Shown piece by piece: positions 1 through 11,397 of a stretch of DNA of 64,000 nt. The notes below the pieces were generated by a model. That model was given only the letters and a program-made list of their open reading frames with translations. It was not told where the DNA came from and did no database searches. Location of the stretch: NCBI RefSeq assembly GCF_000182565.1, contig NW_015971550.1:482579-546578 (forward strand), given 5' to 3'. Every line of letters starts with the position of its first letter. Positions within the stretch are counted from its first letter, which is position 1. This stretch comes from Spizellomyces punctatus DAOM BR117 (Eukaryota; Chytridiomycota; Chytridiomycetes; Spizellomycetales; Spizellomycetaceae). A program made the position numbers and the translations under genes.

Positions 1-3000
1 AATGAAAGGCTAGTTGGTCAACTATCAGAGTCCACTGATCAAAGCAAGTCTCTGCGCGAGCAACTCGAGCGGAAACTAGAGGAGCACGCCGTCGAGCTTA
101 AGCGAAAACAAGAACAATACGATATCGACCGTAATTTCTTAGAGAAGGATAATGGTGCGAGATATTTTTTAACTTGCTAGCTAACTATGGCTTGTAATGC
201 TCAACCAACGTAATAGAGCGCCTTCAGGGGGAACTGAACGAGCTGAGACAGACCTATATGTCACACCAAGAAGAATCTACACTCCTCGTTGCTAACAACA
301 GAGCTGAAATTGTATCGCTTGAAGCAAAAATCAGTGTACTCGAATCACGCGAAGGCGAGCTGCTCGGCACGAAAGGCCGATTGGAAGACGAGATCCACAA
401 GCTTACCAAAAAAGTGCTCGAAATGGAGACAACTGCTGCAAAGGCTGACGAACGTTATGCAGAATTGCTCAGTTCCCTCCAACAGAACAAAGAATTACTG
501 GAAAGAAAAGAAGAAGAATGGCAATCGAAGCTTCATGAGATGCGAACAGCAGCGCAGGATGCTGAACAGAGGTTCGTGCGATCTGACCTAGGATCCCTTC
601 CTGACATTGACATCTGTCTCCAGAACACGGGATGCAGAAGCGGAAGCAGAGCGACTTCGACGAGAGCTGACAGATGAAAAGGAGAGGTTTACCTTTGAAG
701 TCAACACACTAAAAAACTTTGTCCAAGAACTCGACGGCAGGTTAGTCGCTGTCTCACAGAAGTGTATGGCAGTCTCTTGACGAAAGTCCCTTAGGCACGC
801 CGAAAACATTGCAGCTTTAGAGCAAATTAGAGAATCACAATCGCGTGAGCTGGAGAGACTGAATGAGAGTAACCAAGAGTTAAGCCGTTCGATAAAGGAA
901 GTACAAAGAGAACGTCTAAAACTGGAGGAGGAGCATGAGCGCACTATGGATGAGATGAAACGCAAGTGAGTTGCAAGAGTATCGTTAACTGTGCATGGAA
1001 ATCTCATGAGCCCTGCAGTACGAGGCAGCGAGAATTGGAATTTGACGAGAAGCGCCGTCAGCACGAGCTTCAGCGTGAACATCTTGAGCGAGAGCTTGCT
1101 AGCCAGCGAGAATTGTACGTGGGTTGAAACTCTTCTTTCGAGTGCTATCCTTTGACTTATGCCCCGATATATAGGTTGGGTGCTGTAGAAAAAGACAAGT
1201 CGCGGCTAGTTTCTCACCATGAAAAGGAATTGAAAGAAACTGCTCAGCAGCATCGACGCGAGCAGGTACGGAACGAAAATATGCACCTTCATCTGCTTGC
1301 CCTTGATATAGTTAATAGACCTCAGCTGCGGAGGAACTGAAGAAAGTTCAAGTTCAGCTTGCCGAAACTGAGATGAGATATCAGACAGCCCAGGTACATA
1401 ACCCGGTTATTACTATAACGCTGTGACTGATAATAACTGACACATGTCGCTTGACAGTCTGTAAATCGTGAACTGTTTGACATGAAACCGAAACAGGCCA
1501 CTCTAGCAAAACGTGTGAAGGAACTGGAGCAGGAACTGGCTAGTTGTAAAGTACATCTCAGTGCAGCACAGCAGGAGGTTGATACTACGCGGCAGCAATG
1601 CACACAGCGGGAAAGCGAATTCGCAATAAACAAGGAGCAGATGAATGAAGAGATTCGTTGTCTGACTGTCGCCAAAGAGTCGTTGGAAGTAAGTTCCTTA
1701 TTGCGATCTGGTCTGTATATTCGTGTATTCATATGCAATAGGCCTATAAACAAAAAACAATGGGTGAGATCGAGAAATTGAGCGAGGAGATTAAACAACT
1801 GCAAGGGCAATTGTCAGATCAGAAATCAAAGGTAATGAGGTGACTGTAACTTCCGCGATCAAAACTCAACTTCAGTATTCCAGAACGATGATGAAATCAG
1901 CCAATTGAAACAGCAGTTTGACTCGGCTGAAAAGCGCCGCGAGGTGAGGCTTGCTACCAGTCATGGTCAAGTGCTTTTCCATACTTGCTTGTTTTTAAAG
2001 TGAACTGCTGACGCACTTACAGTGTGATAAGATAAATTTGCAAGCCAAGGTCAATGCTCTTCGGAACGATAAAGTGAGTCAGCATTGCCGATGGCGGATT
2101 GCGAGGTGGCAACTCAGGCATCCCTTCATTCTATTAGGAATCTTTATCCTCTCTGAGCAAGCAGCTTGAGGCTGAAAAGGCAACTCTCCAAGGTCATCTC
2201 ATTGAAAAAATTGGACAAAATGAAGCTTTACTGTCTCAAATCAGTTCATTGCGGAAAGCTCGATATGAAAATGTGGAGCTCAATGCAACACAAGATGATA
2301 TACCAGTTTCGCGACGGGAAAGGGTAGCCGGTGCAGAAGAAGCACCAAAGACCGGTGACCAAGGCACACCAGTGCGAGCCACCACAGACGCCGACAAGGA
2401 TAATGTGAAGACACATGGGCCGATAAAATCCTGTGACCCTGTGACGAAGGAGGGAACTAAAGTTTCTAACATCTCTTCCAAGGAGAAAACACCAACTCAT
2501 AAGAAGTTCCGGTCGCCAGTCAGGACAGCCTCAAATCTGACGCTGAAATCTGACACCGCACAACAACAAGTAGACCAAAATCCGGCGGAGACTCCTCCTC
2601 CTAAATCCAATTCGTCTCTAAAGACTGACGAGCCGCGCAAATCTCCTACGAAACCTTCCTTGGCTGTCAACGAGAATGACAAACTGCAAACACCTCCAGG
2701 CAGATGGAAGAAGCCGCCTTTGCAACCAGCAATGTCCTTTTCCGCTTTTTCACAAATCGAAACTATGGACGAGGATGAAGAGAATGATCGTATTGATCAA
2801 GGGGACAATTTTGCCTTGGATGAGTTGGTTGCGGTAAGGACGTTAGATACTAACTTGCTCATGCGACGCAACTAAACTTGATGAAGGCTATGGATGCGGA
2901 CAATGCCATTAGTGAAATTGCTGAAGAAACGACTGTTGAACAGGGTGTGGAATATTTGACAACCCCTCCAAAAGATCCACAAAAAAATACGAGGAGCAAG

Positions 3001-4020
3001 TCGACCAGTGATCTGCTTGATGTAGCTAACGACCACGTGAGATCCCCAGAGAGGAAGAAGGCTATCAATTCTCCAAAGAAGCCAGTGGACATTGAACAGA
3101 CTCATTCTGATGATGAACCTTCGGGGCAAGAAATGCGCAGATCAAGGCCCGGTACATCGTCGGCCCAGCTATCTAGCTACGAAAGGGCTGAACCAAAGAA
3201 GACTTCCAAGGTCATTCGATGGCGGTGAAAGTTATAGAATCTTCCGATACCCATGTATTTTCACTAAACCTGATGACTCGGCGACTGCAGGGTGCAAGCA
3301 ATCCTCGAAAGCGAAGAATTTCTACACTCAATATTATCGGAGGAAAACAGCAGGACAATGATAATGACTCAACTTTTGAAGAACCCAGACGAGGCCGAGA
3401 AAAGAGACAAAAGAGAGCAGAACGGTCACCGTCCTGGTCGAGCAGTCGCTCAGGACCAGCAAGGGCAGCAAAAAGCAGAAAGACAACACCTAAGCCGCCC
3501 CCCAAAGCCGGACTCGCGGAGGCAAGTCATTGCTTTCACTTGGCTCAAACAAAAACTCACGTCCCTGTGAATTTCGTTTACTTTCATTTATAGAGCCCCA
3601 CAAGAAGCCCCAAGAAACGTCAACCAGTTCCAAGCAAGGCTGACACCGATGAGTTTTGTTCTCCAGAGAAGTCCAAGCGTGCCGGGAAGTCTCAACTGGT
3701 AGGAAAGCGCATGGGCACTCCTAAATCGCCAACCATGGCAGAAACCTCCATTACCACAACAACAACGATTCATAAAACGCAACGCGTCTATTCGACAGTA
3801 AGTGTTTATGGGCCAGCCCGGTGTTGTGCCTGAACGGACATGTCATTGGTTTGCATTGCAGCAATCTCGGAAAGAGAAGGCGATGGGACGAGCTACATCT
3901 GTCCGGGCGACAAAAGCCGGCGCCTCTCGGAGGCATTTAGCGGCGTTTGACACTTCTTCAGAAGATTTCGCTGCTGCTCTCATGACTGATGATGCTTTGT
4001 TTGGCTGGCCGCCGGCGTGA
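1..4020 (+). CDS. Long coiled-coil protein, 3' part (5' end outside window)
   Basis: The reading frame is open at base 1 and continues through many short exons to a TGA at 4018-4020. The first exon ends at about 154 and the next begins at about 215 after an AG. The first roughly 2.2 kb encode almost uninterrupted heptad-rich coiled coil, full of E, K, Q, L and R. From about 2250 the protein changes to a low-complexity basic, proline- and serine-rich tail with several SP/TP sites and KKR/RKR clusters that look like nuclear localisation signals. The last exon (about 3862-4020) ends in FGWPPA. The layout, a rod followed by a basic phosphorylatable tail, resembles nuclear structural proteins such as synaptonemal-complex transverse filaments or centrosomal rods, but I recognise no family motif and assign no function. 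Its neighbour is convergent. Confidence 0.75.
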
Positions 4021-4389
4021 CGGACCTTACACCGTGTGTCCTATTTCGTGATATACTTTAGTCGGACCTATTATATTTCTTAGTTTCAAGAGTACCATGT
4101 GAGAGAAATGGAGGATCGTGCCGTTCTTTTAACTTTTTATATTTGTGATCGAACTGGGCGTTGACGGCGATCTAGCAAAGACGCCAACAATGTTATTTTA
4201 CGACCAACTCTTGATGCCCATTACAACCAAGTCGTGCTGCCTGATGCCGAACTTATGCGAAAAGCTCAATCTGTACGCAAATCCCACACAAATTATCCAA
4301 AAGCAAGCTAGAAAAGACGCAGATGGGTGAATCAATGGAAGATATTTTCAATGTACTACTCCGCCCAAATATTGATTCTTAGGTGTGTG
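4021..4389. other. Convergent intergenic stretch
   Basis: This lies between the stop codons of the coiled-coil gene (+) and the SWS1-like gene (-), so it should carry two 3' UTRs. No coding potential, repeat or RNA gene was seen; the short ORF at 4145-4330 shows no family signal. Confidence 0.5.
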
Positions 4390-5058
4390 CTAACATCCTG
4401 CGAGGTGGTTTAAAAAATCCATCTGATTCCATTTACTCCAATTGCACCTTCCAGTCCGTATCGCAAGATGAACAGCCAGGATATGTTGACAAACCATCTG
4501 CTGCTCTCGATGCCCCACACACGTACAATAGGGAACAGAAGGAAAGCAGGTCAAAAAGTCTCGGTCATCTTCAACCTGTAATTCTCTGTATGAGCATCGC
4601 CAGGTTTCCAGGGATGGCATAAAGGCGGCTAACCTGATAAAAGTTGCGTCCGCAAGGCCCGTCAACTCTGGTTACTAAAAGGACAGCGTCGTGTCAGCAT
4701 GAGCAATTCGCTGAGGCACAATTGCACGCAGACTCATACCGGCTTCCCGCTCCAAGAGGTTCAAAGCAGCAATAGCAATGGAAGGACTAAAAACGACAGC
4801 TAGACTAATAAAACGTAACAGGCATTGTGATATTCTTGGCAAAGAAACCGTGGAACTAACAGATGGTACTTACGCATGAAGGTGGTTGTCATTCCATTGC
4901 CCAGTCGAAGGGAGTGAGTCCAAAATGATTTGAGCCCACTGCATCAAGATGCCCTGAGCTAGTTTGTTCCTCTCTGAAAGGAGCACATGAATGCAGGATG
5001 GGGTCGTGGTCTACAAATCAGCAACGCGCGGTCTTTGACTAGGAGGATCTGATTTCAT
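4390..5058 (-). CDS. SWS1: SWIM zinc-finger protein, SWS1/ZSWIM7-like (Shu complex)
   Basis: SWS1/ZSWIM7 pairs with Rad51 paralogues in the Shu complex and promotes homologous recombination. The exons, in gene order, are 4973-4874, 4786-4740, 4674-4634 and 4575-4390, with matching phases, plus a less certain first exon starting at the ATG at 5058. The protein contains a helical part (AIAALNLLERE, aligning with ALDLVDR in ZSWIM7), then VTRVDGPCGRNFYQ, then the SWIM motif: TCFPSVPYCTC followed by CQHILAVHLA, which gives the CxC...CxH zinc ligands. The predicted size of about 140 residues matches the family. None of the single-frame ORFs shows the whole gene; only splicing recovers it. The join between the ATG exon and the exon ending at 4973 lacks a clean canonical donor, so the first few residues are uncertain. 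Confidence 0.75.
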
Positions 5059-5159
5059 ACAGTAAATATTAGGATTGCAACTGCTTAATGTTTCCTTGTT
5101 CTATGCTCACATCTACACCAAGAAAATATCGCAAATAATAATTATTGCAGCCTGCTCGA

Positions 5160-8112
5160 TTAATCACTATCTACCCCATCCAACTCCCTTGCAAGTTCCT
5201 CTGGGGACTGAGTTATTTTGGGTTGCATCGCTGACTTGCGCAACGCATCTGTGGTAATAGGTTTTGATTTTCTTCTTGCGGATTTGGCTGGCTTATGGAC
5301 TCCGGTTACCGGCAGCGGCTGCGACCAAGAAAAGTTGGATGATTGAGACCGAGAACGCTGCAGTGTTTGTTGGGTCAGGGGAGCAGACACTCGCTTGGGT
5401 GGATTGCGAGCCTTTGGTCCATCAACTGCAGATTTTGTGAGTCAAACATCATAGAGACCATCGACAACAGTGATACATACCATCAGCGGCAAGTTCCAGA
5501 AATACCGACTTGCGCTTTCTTCTCTTCTTTTGTCCTGCTAATCGTATGGCAGGTTGTGATGGCGCCAGGTTCTCCTCTCCTTTATCACTGGAATCGCTGT
5601 CCGAGCTACTGCCATTACTGGCGTCGCCAGCATCCTCTTCTTCGTCTTCGTCTTCGTCTTCGTCCTCGTCATCATCCTCATCGTCTAGGCTAGCGCTGTT
5701 GTTGCTGCCAAGGAAACTCTGACTCATCGTCGAATTTTGAGAAAAATTAAAACCATTGAGATTTTGGCTCGACGATGAAAGTTGAGAAGCAGCAATCTCC
5801 GTGAGAGAGTTATAAGTCCGAAGACGAGAAATGCCACTAAGTCGGCTTTCTGACTTTTGTATCTTGCGATGTTTGGTCTGAGTCAATGACGACCGATCGT
5901 CAGCAGATTCCCTCCATACCGCGGTATCCTTGGCACTAAGGATGTTGCGCCCAGGAGGATGAAGCTCATCGTCGCTGCGCTCGGGGATTGGCATTTGGGA
6001 AAGGAGAGTAGGCGACTCTACTTGTGATTTCGGAAATAGCTGCGAAAACGTCGCCTCTTCGTACTCTGAATCGCTCTGCTCATCTTCTTGTGGAGCAGTG
6101 ACATTTGACAAGAGTGGCAAATCGCAATTTCCTCGGCCTACGGTCGTGGTCTGTCTATTCGCTGTGCTTTCCTCTAATGATACCTCATCACTTGGACTAC
6201 CTTTGCGCTTGCGGCTGCGAGGGGAAGCAGGGGGAGAAACCAACGCGGTGTGACCCTTGGATCCCGGGGAAGCCACACTATTACTGACGGGTGCGTCTAA
6301 CATGGATTTGCTCTTTTCTGCATTGCCTTTATCGGCAATTTTACGTCCTCTCTGATCCTCGACAACCTCCTTGTTCTTTGCTCCTTCCATGCTCTTTTCA
6401 GCTTCAAGCATTTTTCTACGCCGTGGTGACAACTTGGGTGGATGCTTGGGCTTGGGCATGCGGTACTTGGATTCCGATCGTGAACCTAGATCACCGTTTT
6501 GATCCTCTATGTTTTTGACGCCATCATGGCTGTGTGGCACTACACCATGGACATCCTCTTCTTCATCACGCTCGTTTTGTGCACCTGACACTGACAACGT
6601 GCCATTTGCATGAGGAACGGATCCTTCTCCACTCACATTCGGACGCTTAGCGTCGCTCTTTGAAATCGCGCTCGACAGGTGTTCATCTCTATCCTCATCT
6701 CCATCTTCATTCTCATCTATGTCCTCATCTGCTTTCTTGCTGTCCACCTCGTCTTCAGCTTCGTTTTCCGTCTCCTCTTCGTTGCCTTCCATTTCTTCTT
6801 CCTCCTGATCGTCGCTCACCTCGGCTTCCTCGCCTTTCACCTCTTCTTCTTCTTCGCTTTCCTCCTCACTGTCTTCGCTGTCCTTCACCTCTGTTTCATT
6901 TACCGCTGCCAAATCATCATCGTTTTTGACGTTCGGATCTACTTTCTCTGCTTCCGCCTCTGTTTCAGATCCTGAATCTGAATCTTCGTCTTTGTCGCTC
7001 GGCTCCTCGTCTTGGTGCGCCGGATTAGTTTCAGCTGCAACTTCTGCGTCCACGCCAACCACATCGCTCTGTGCGAAATGGCCGCTATAAGAGGTCTCCT
7101 TCCTTGCGTCTTGTGTACTGGCATCTGAAGAATGATCTTCCGCAACTGCACTAGCCTCATCTGCACCATCATTAATGCGTCTAAACACGCTTGTCCCACG
7201 TCCTTTGGACGGGCTATCACTGAAATGGTTTTCCACTGAGAGACTCGATAGCGTTATAACACTGTGATTGCTTCCATTAGGGAGAGTTCGCGTGTTATTA
7301 TCTTGATCGTCCTTCAAACGCTACGTGAGCTGATGTGTCCGGCCGGGCTCCCGAATAGCTCAAAACGTTCCTTCACTTACCAGGAGAAGGATATCCTGGG
7401 ACTTCTCGGTTCGCCGCCTCTTGTTGTGTGGGGCATCTTTGGAGGATGCTGCCTTCACTGTAGGCGTAAGATCGTCACCACTAACGCTCTCAACACTCGG
7501 GGAAAGATTACTACGGAAACGTTTTATCGTCACGGCCTTTCCTGCTGGCGGTCGTTCTGCCCTTTCAAGAGAGTTCGGTACCCCATTCTCTATTCCTTCC
7601 TTCAGAACAATATCTTCATAACTGTCCTCATGGTTCACGACTGCCACAACATGGACGTACTCCCGCTCGTCGAATGCTTCCGCTACGAGGAGATTTTCCG
7701 GAACAGTGCTGTTATCTGAGTTGCGAAATATAAGCTGACGGATGCGGGAGCTAATTTTACATAATAAGACCATCTGGACTCACACACGATTCGAAAATGC
7801 AAATATATAAACTTACGGATCCACAGTCCTTTCATAGTCTGTTTGTTCTACTTCTCGCCATGTTTCTAAAGCTTTACTCTTCACTTCTCTGACACTGGTT
7901 TCTTCCGGGAAGGTGACTACCGTGAGGAACTGGCTCTTCAAAATCAGTTGGTCCCTTGGAGTGTACGTGACTGGGTCGAACGACGGGGAAAGAGCAACGC
8001 AAAAGTTGACGTTCAAACGCTGCCGGGAGATATTTGTGGATTGCCGTCGGGGCTCAGACCCAAACCGGTCACTTGTCCATGCGGACAGGATCTCTTTTGG
8101 AGTTCGGTTCAT
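5160..8112 (-). CDS. Net1/Dnt1-like nucleolar protein (Cdc14-binding family)
   Basis: Four exons (8112-7817, 7750-7381, 7320-5481, 5425-5160) give exactly 924 codons. The N-terminal ~100 residues predict a ubiquitin-like beta-grasp fold: FLTVVTFPEETSVREV, then IRQLIFRNSDNSTVPEN, then ENLLVAEAF and YVHVVAVV. The same order of strands opens yeast Net1/Cfi1 and fission yeast Dnt1, the nucleolar anchors of Cdc14 phosphatase and rDNA silencing. The rest is disordered, with long D/E runs near residues 250-330 and near the C-terminus, many SP/TP sites and KRKR clusters, and it ends in a short conserved-looking tail (PKITQSPEELARELDG). Length and composition fit Net1/Dnt1. An in-frame ATG at 8160 would add 16 residues. 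The family call is inference from architecture; the gene itself is secure. Confidence 0.6.
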
Positions 8113-9111
8113 TTTGTCTGCAAAGAAGGGAAGGGCGACGACGGCGATAGAGCCGGCCATTGGATCGAATGAGATGAAATGCAAGATGCCTCCCTCGATT
8201 TCGGCAAATGAACTATGCACAAAAGATGCTCAACGGGTCCAATATGTGTGGCCAGTATGAAAACAGGTCCAATAACTGCGGCCATGAACGGATTGATTGC
8301 TATCCCTTGCGGCCATCTGACAGCCATCTATGAGAGAAATATTCGCAGTTGCCATATGCATACATGCATGACTCAATATATCGACTCAGTTTTTCTATAT
8401 AAACCCCCCCTCATCCTCTTCCCCCATCTTGTTCTTTATCCCTCAACTCAAAGCATCTGCCCAATGCTCAAGCAACTCTCAAGTCCATCATGAGAATGCC
8501 ACTCTGGTGCCGAGGACCTCGCCCTCCTGACAACAACAACATAACCCCTTGCAAACACTGCTACTACTATATTGCTACGATCGCAGGTATATCAATATGA
8601 TTTTTCCCATGCATGTATTACCCAGTCTAATTCTGATTTTACTAGTATCTGAAACATCCTCCAACCAAGAATTTCGGAATCAAAGGGCAAGTAGGATTTC
8701 TCTTGAGGTGGTGGGCAAATTATCCGGTTTAGAAGAGCTGTTATGTATTGCGTGCATAATTGCCTAGTAGTAGATACCAGGATGTTACAGGATTGATGTA
8801 GTCCTTTAGATTTCACGCTTCCTACTGTACTCACATCTGCGATCAGAAATGGTCAAAGATGACTACATTATTTGGAAGCTTTTCAATACATCGGCGATAG
8901 AGCCAAAGCAGAAATCAATCCACCTTTAACTTTAAACATTCGACTCCCATAGAGCGATTCGAATCTTGGGTAAAGATCCACTGGAAGATGTTGAACTGTC
9001 CCGTTCGTTGCGTACTCATTTACATTGTATCAAAATGAATATAGGTCTACTAATATATACATAGAAATATAAGTGGAAAGTCGTCCATCGCCCGCAATGG
9101 TCTGAAAAAAG
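8113..9111. other. Intergenic, upstream of the Net1-like gene
   Basis: About 1 kb separates the 3' end of the Rho-like gene from the 5' end of the Net1-like gene; both are on the minus strand. It should hold the Net1-like promoter. A TATA-like CTATATAAA followed by a pyrimidine-rich track lies on the plus strand near 8395-8425, with no convincing gene downstream. The ORFs at 8215-8493, 8549-8767 and 8592-8834 show no recognisable protein. Confidence 0.4.
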
Positions 9112-10527
9112 TCAGAGTATGGTACATTGACATCCGGCAGTTGATTTTGGTTGGCGTGTTTTTGACGACGAGATAGGTGTCTCTGCCGTCATGGTCATTG
9201 GCGATATCCTAGATGGGGAGGGACCCATAGCCGGCTTTGATGGTATCAGAGACAATGGGGAAGAAACCGCTTCGACTGCTTCAGGGGTTTCTGTAGGACG
9301 GAGTGCATCAACGGCAGGAGTATCTCCATCTGCTTCCTTGGCCATTGTCACTTCTCCTGGTAGAACAGCTGCAGATGCGGTGCTAACAGAGGCGATGGAA
9401 GACGACTCGGCGGATGCGCGCCGAATGATAGGACCGCCCCCGCCTCCACCGCCGCCCCCACCTATACGGACACGATCCCGCGCTTTCCGTGGATCTCCCC
9501 CCAAAATAAACTTTTTCGGTTTATTCTTGCTGTCCCGTTCCATTTCTTCCTCCTCATTTGCAGCAGGAGATTCAATTCCTATCACTCCACTCTCAGCTTC
9601 ATCGCATTCCGCGACATGACATGTTTCGTCATCCTTAGGTTCCAGGCTGTGCAGCTCCAAGATTTCCACATTGGCTCTGATTTCGCCAATGGCCACTGTA
9701 TGGATACTGTGCCCTGGCGAAATCTCATCATAATCCTCCCCATCCCAATCAGGTCGTGATATTCCCGTCACGGCGGTAGTAACGGTCGATAACGAGCTTT
9801 GCCGTCTCAAAATGACAGCAATATTATCAAACGGTTTTGTAACAGCTTCAATATGTCTTAAATCCTTATCATAGTCGATAGATCGTCCCGCTTCCTCAAA
9901 AATGGCCGCCACCCCCGACCTTGTGCGAGCCGAACACTCAAGATACCGGTAGGCACCCATTCGCTTAGCAACTTGTTCACCCTATTGCAACAAGCTGAAC
10001 GGTGAGAGAGAAAGAATACTTGAGCCGGATTATGATGCTCTACCTCGTCGTATCGTATTGGGTCATAGCCTATTCGTCGCAGACTTTCCAACGTTTCAGG
10101 GTCCGTGCGGAGATCGCTTTTACACCCGACAAGCAAAATGGGAACATTAGAAGCAAAATATCGTATCTCGGGAATCCACTGGTTACGCAGACTGTCAACT
10201 ATCTGAAAGGTTTGTCCCAAAAGATCTACCGCAATGTACTCATACCCTTTCTTCAATATTTTGAAAAGACTGGTGGTCGACAACGCTGAAAGCCACGATA
10301 AAGGCATCCGCTTTATCATAGCTAAAAGGTCTTAGCCTGTCAAGCTCTGCCGCTCCTGCCGTGTCCCAGATTTCGAAAGGCGAGTCCTTTGGCAGGTACG
10401 TTTCCGTAACCGTTGCAAGGTGCTTTTCAGGAAACTGACCTCCAGAGTACACTAATAGCAATGCTGTCTTGCCCACTCCTTCGTCCCCCACGCACACGAG
10501 CTTTGCCCTCTTTCTCTTCTCTAACAT
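9112..10527 (-). CDS. Atypical Rho-family GTPase with long C-terminal tail
   Basis: Three exons (10527-10246, 10202-10020, 9981-9112) give 444 residues, more than twice a normal Rho (~190). The G domain is clear: P-loop GDEGVGKT, switch II DTAGAAELDRLRP, then VGCKSDLRTD and ECSART. Rho proteins carry DTAGQE here, so the catalytic glutamine (Rho Q63) is replaced by alanine. The G4 NKxD becomes CKSD, as in vertebrate Rnd GTPases, and the stretch between switch I and DTAG is several residues shorter than usual. After the G domain come ~260 low-complexity residues with an acidic patch, a run of nine glycines (about 9435-9461) and many S/T-P sites. It ends in CQCTIL, a CAAX box predicted for geranylgeranylation. 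It should bind GTP at membranes but hydrolyse it poorly; that is inference. Start chosen at the ATG at 10527; the codon just upstream is GTG. Confidence 0.85.
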
Positions 10528-10668
10528 CACATAGACAAACCCGCTCTACTTTTCAATGGTGTCGAGGTGGCCGAACTCGTTGCATGCGCTTCCAGCCGCG
10601 AAAGATCTGCACGGTCGCACAGATTGGTAAGCGGTCCAAGTTCGACGTTTGCTTTCCAAGTCCCCAGG

Positions 10669-11255
10669 ATGACACCTACTCCATCTATCGTCAGCACCGG
10701 TTTTGAGGTGTTTGGTAAAGTACAAGGTACCTTATAACTGGAGACCAGGCTGGGCTGTCAACATGCCATATCGAAATTTTGTGAGGTTAAAATACATGGC
10801 ACGTTCCCTGTTGAACGGAACACTACTCTGACACAGGTGTTTGGTTCCGGAAATACTGCGTCGAGAACGGCAACAAACTCAGAGTTGTAGGATGGGTCCG
10901 AAATACAGACCGGGGAACAGTCGAAGGGATCGTGCAGGGTGAAGCAGGTATGTGCTCCCCTCAAAAGCAATAACAAACAGAAGTCTGACCTTTGGACCTA
11001 TAGATCAGGTAGAGGTGTTGTGAGTGTCCCAGATATGTAGCTTTTAGTATGTATATGGCGCTCACACCATCGGCTTGCTTTTGTTTCAAGCAAGCAGCGC
11101 TTAAAGGTAGGCTCATGACATGATACGTCCACAAGCCTGAAAATTACTCATGATATCAAAAGACAGGTTCCCCCAAATCTAGGGTCGACCGTTGCGAATA
11201 CACCTCACAAGCGACCATTGCAAAACTGGAGTATAGCAACTTTGAAAAACGCTGA
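10669..11255 (+). CDS. Acylphosphatase, five exons including two of 16 nt
   Basis: Acylphosphatase hydrolyses carboxyl-phosphate bonds such as that of 1,3-bisphosphoglycerate. The gene is invisible as a long ORF. Exons 10669-10726, 10837-10947, 11004-11019, 11091-11106 and 11163-11255 join in phase to 98 codons (97 aa), the usual family length of about 98. The protein shows FEVFGKVQGVWFRKYC, containing the GxVQGVxFR phosphate loop with the catalytic Arg, then GWVRNTDRGTVEG with the catalytic Asn, then GSPKSRVDRCEY and the terminal strand LEYSNFEKR. The two 16-nt exons encode DQVEVF and KQRLK in helix 2. It converges on the MIF2 gene, whose stop is 142 bp away, and is divergent from the Rho-like gene. 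Its exon 1 starts only 141 bp from the Rho-like start, so both promoters must overlap. Confidence 0.88.
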
Positions 11256-11397
11256 CAGAAGGACCCTTAAGCGATTTAATAATATGGTTTCGTTTATATT
11301 TACAAGGCAACATAGTGCTACTTTTTCCCAATTACACTTACTGAGTGGCAATGCCACATAAAGCAGTATGCTTTCTCCACCGATACGAAATAACATG

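Noticed and set aside
588-1082. 164-codon minus-strand ORF
   Set aside because: It is antisense to the coiled-coil exons, and its composition (Leu/Ser-rich) is what an antisense read of a K/E-rich coiled coil gives.
6660-6975. Plus-strand ORFs rich in Leu/Phe/His resembling membrane proteins
   Set aside because: They are antisense to the D/E-rich region of the Net1-like gene, where the CTTCxTC-type codons read as hydrophobic residues on the other strand.
8549-8834. Small ORFs on both strands with hydrophobic content
   Set aside because: Short, overlapping on opposite strands, and without conserved motifs.
10559-10660. tRNA-like A box (GGTGGCCGAACTCG) followed by a partial B box (GTTCGACG)
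   Set aside because: The acceptor strand has no matching partner downstream and the anticodon arm does not pair, so no cloverleaf can be drawn. It lies just upstream of the acylphosphatase gene and is more likely promoter sequence.
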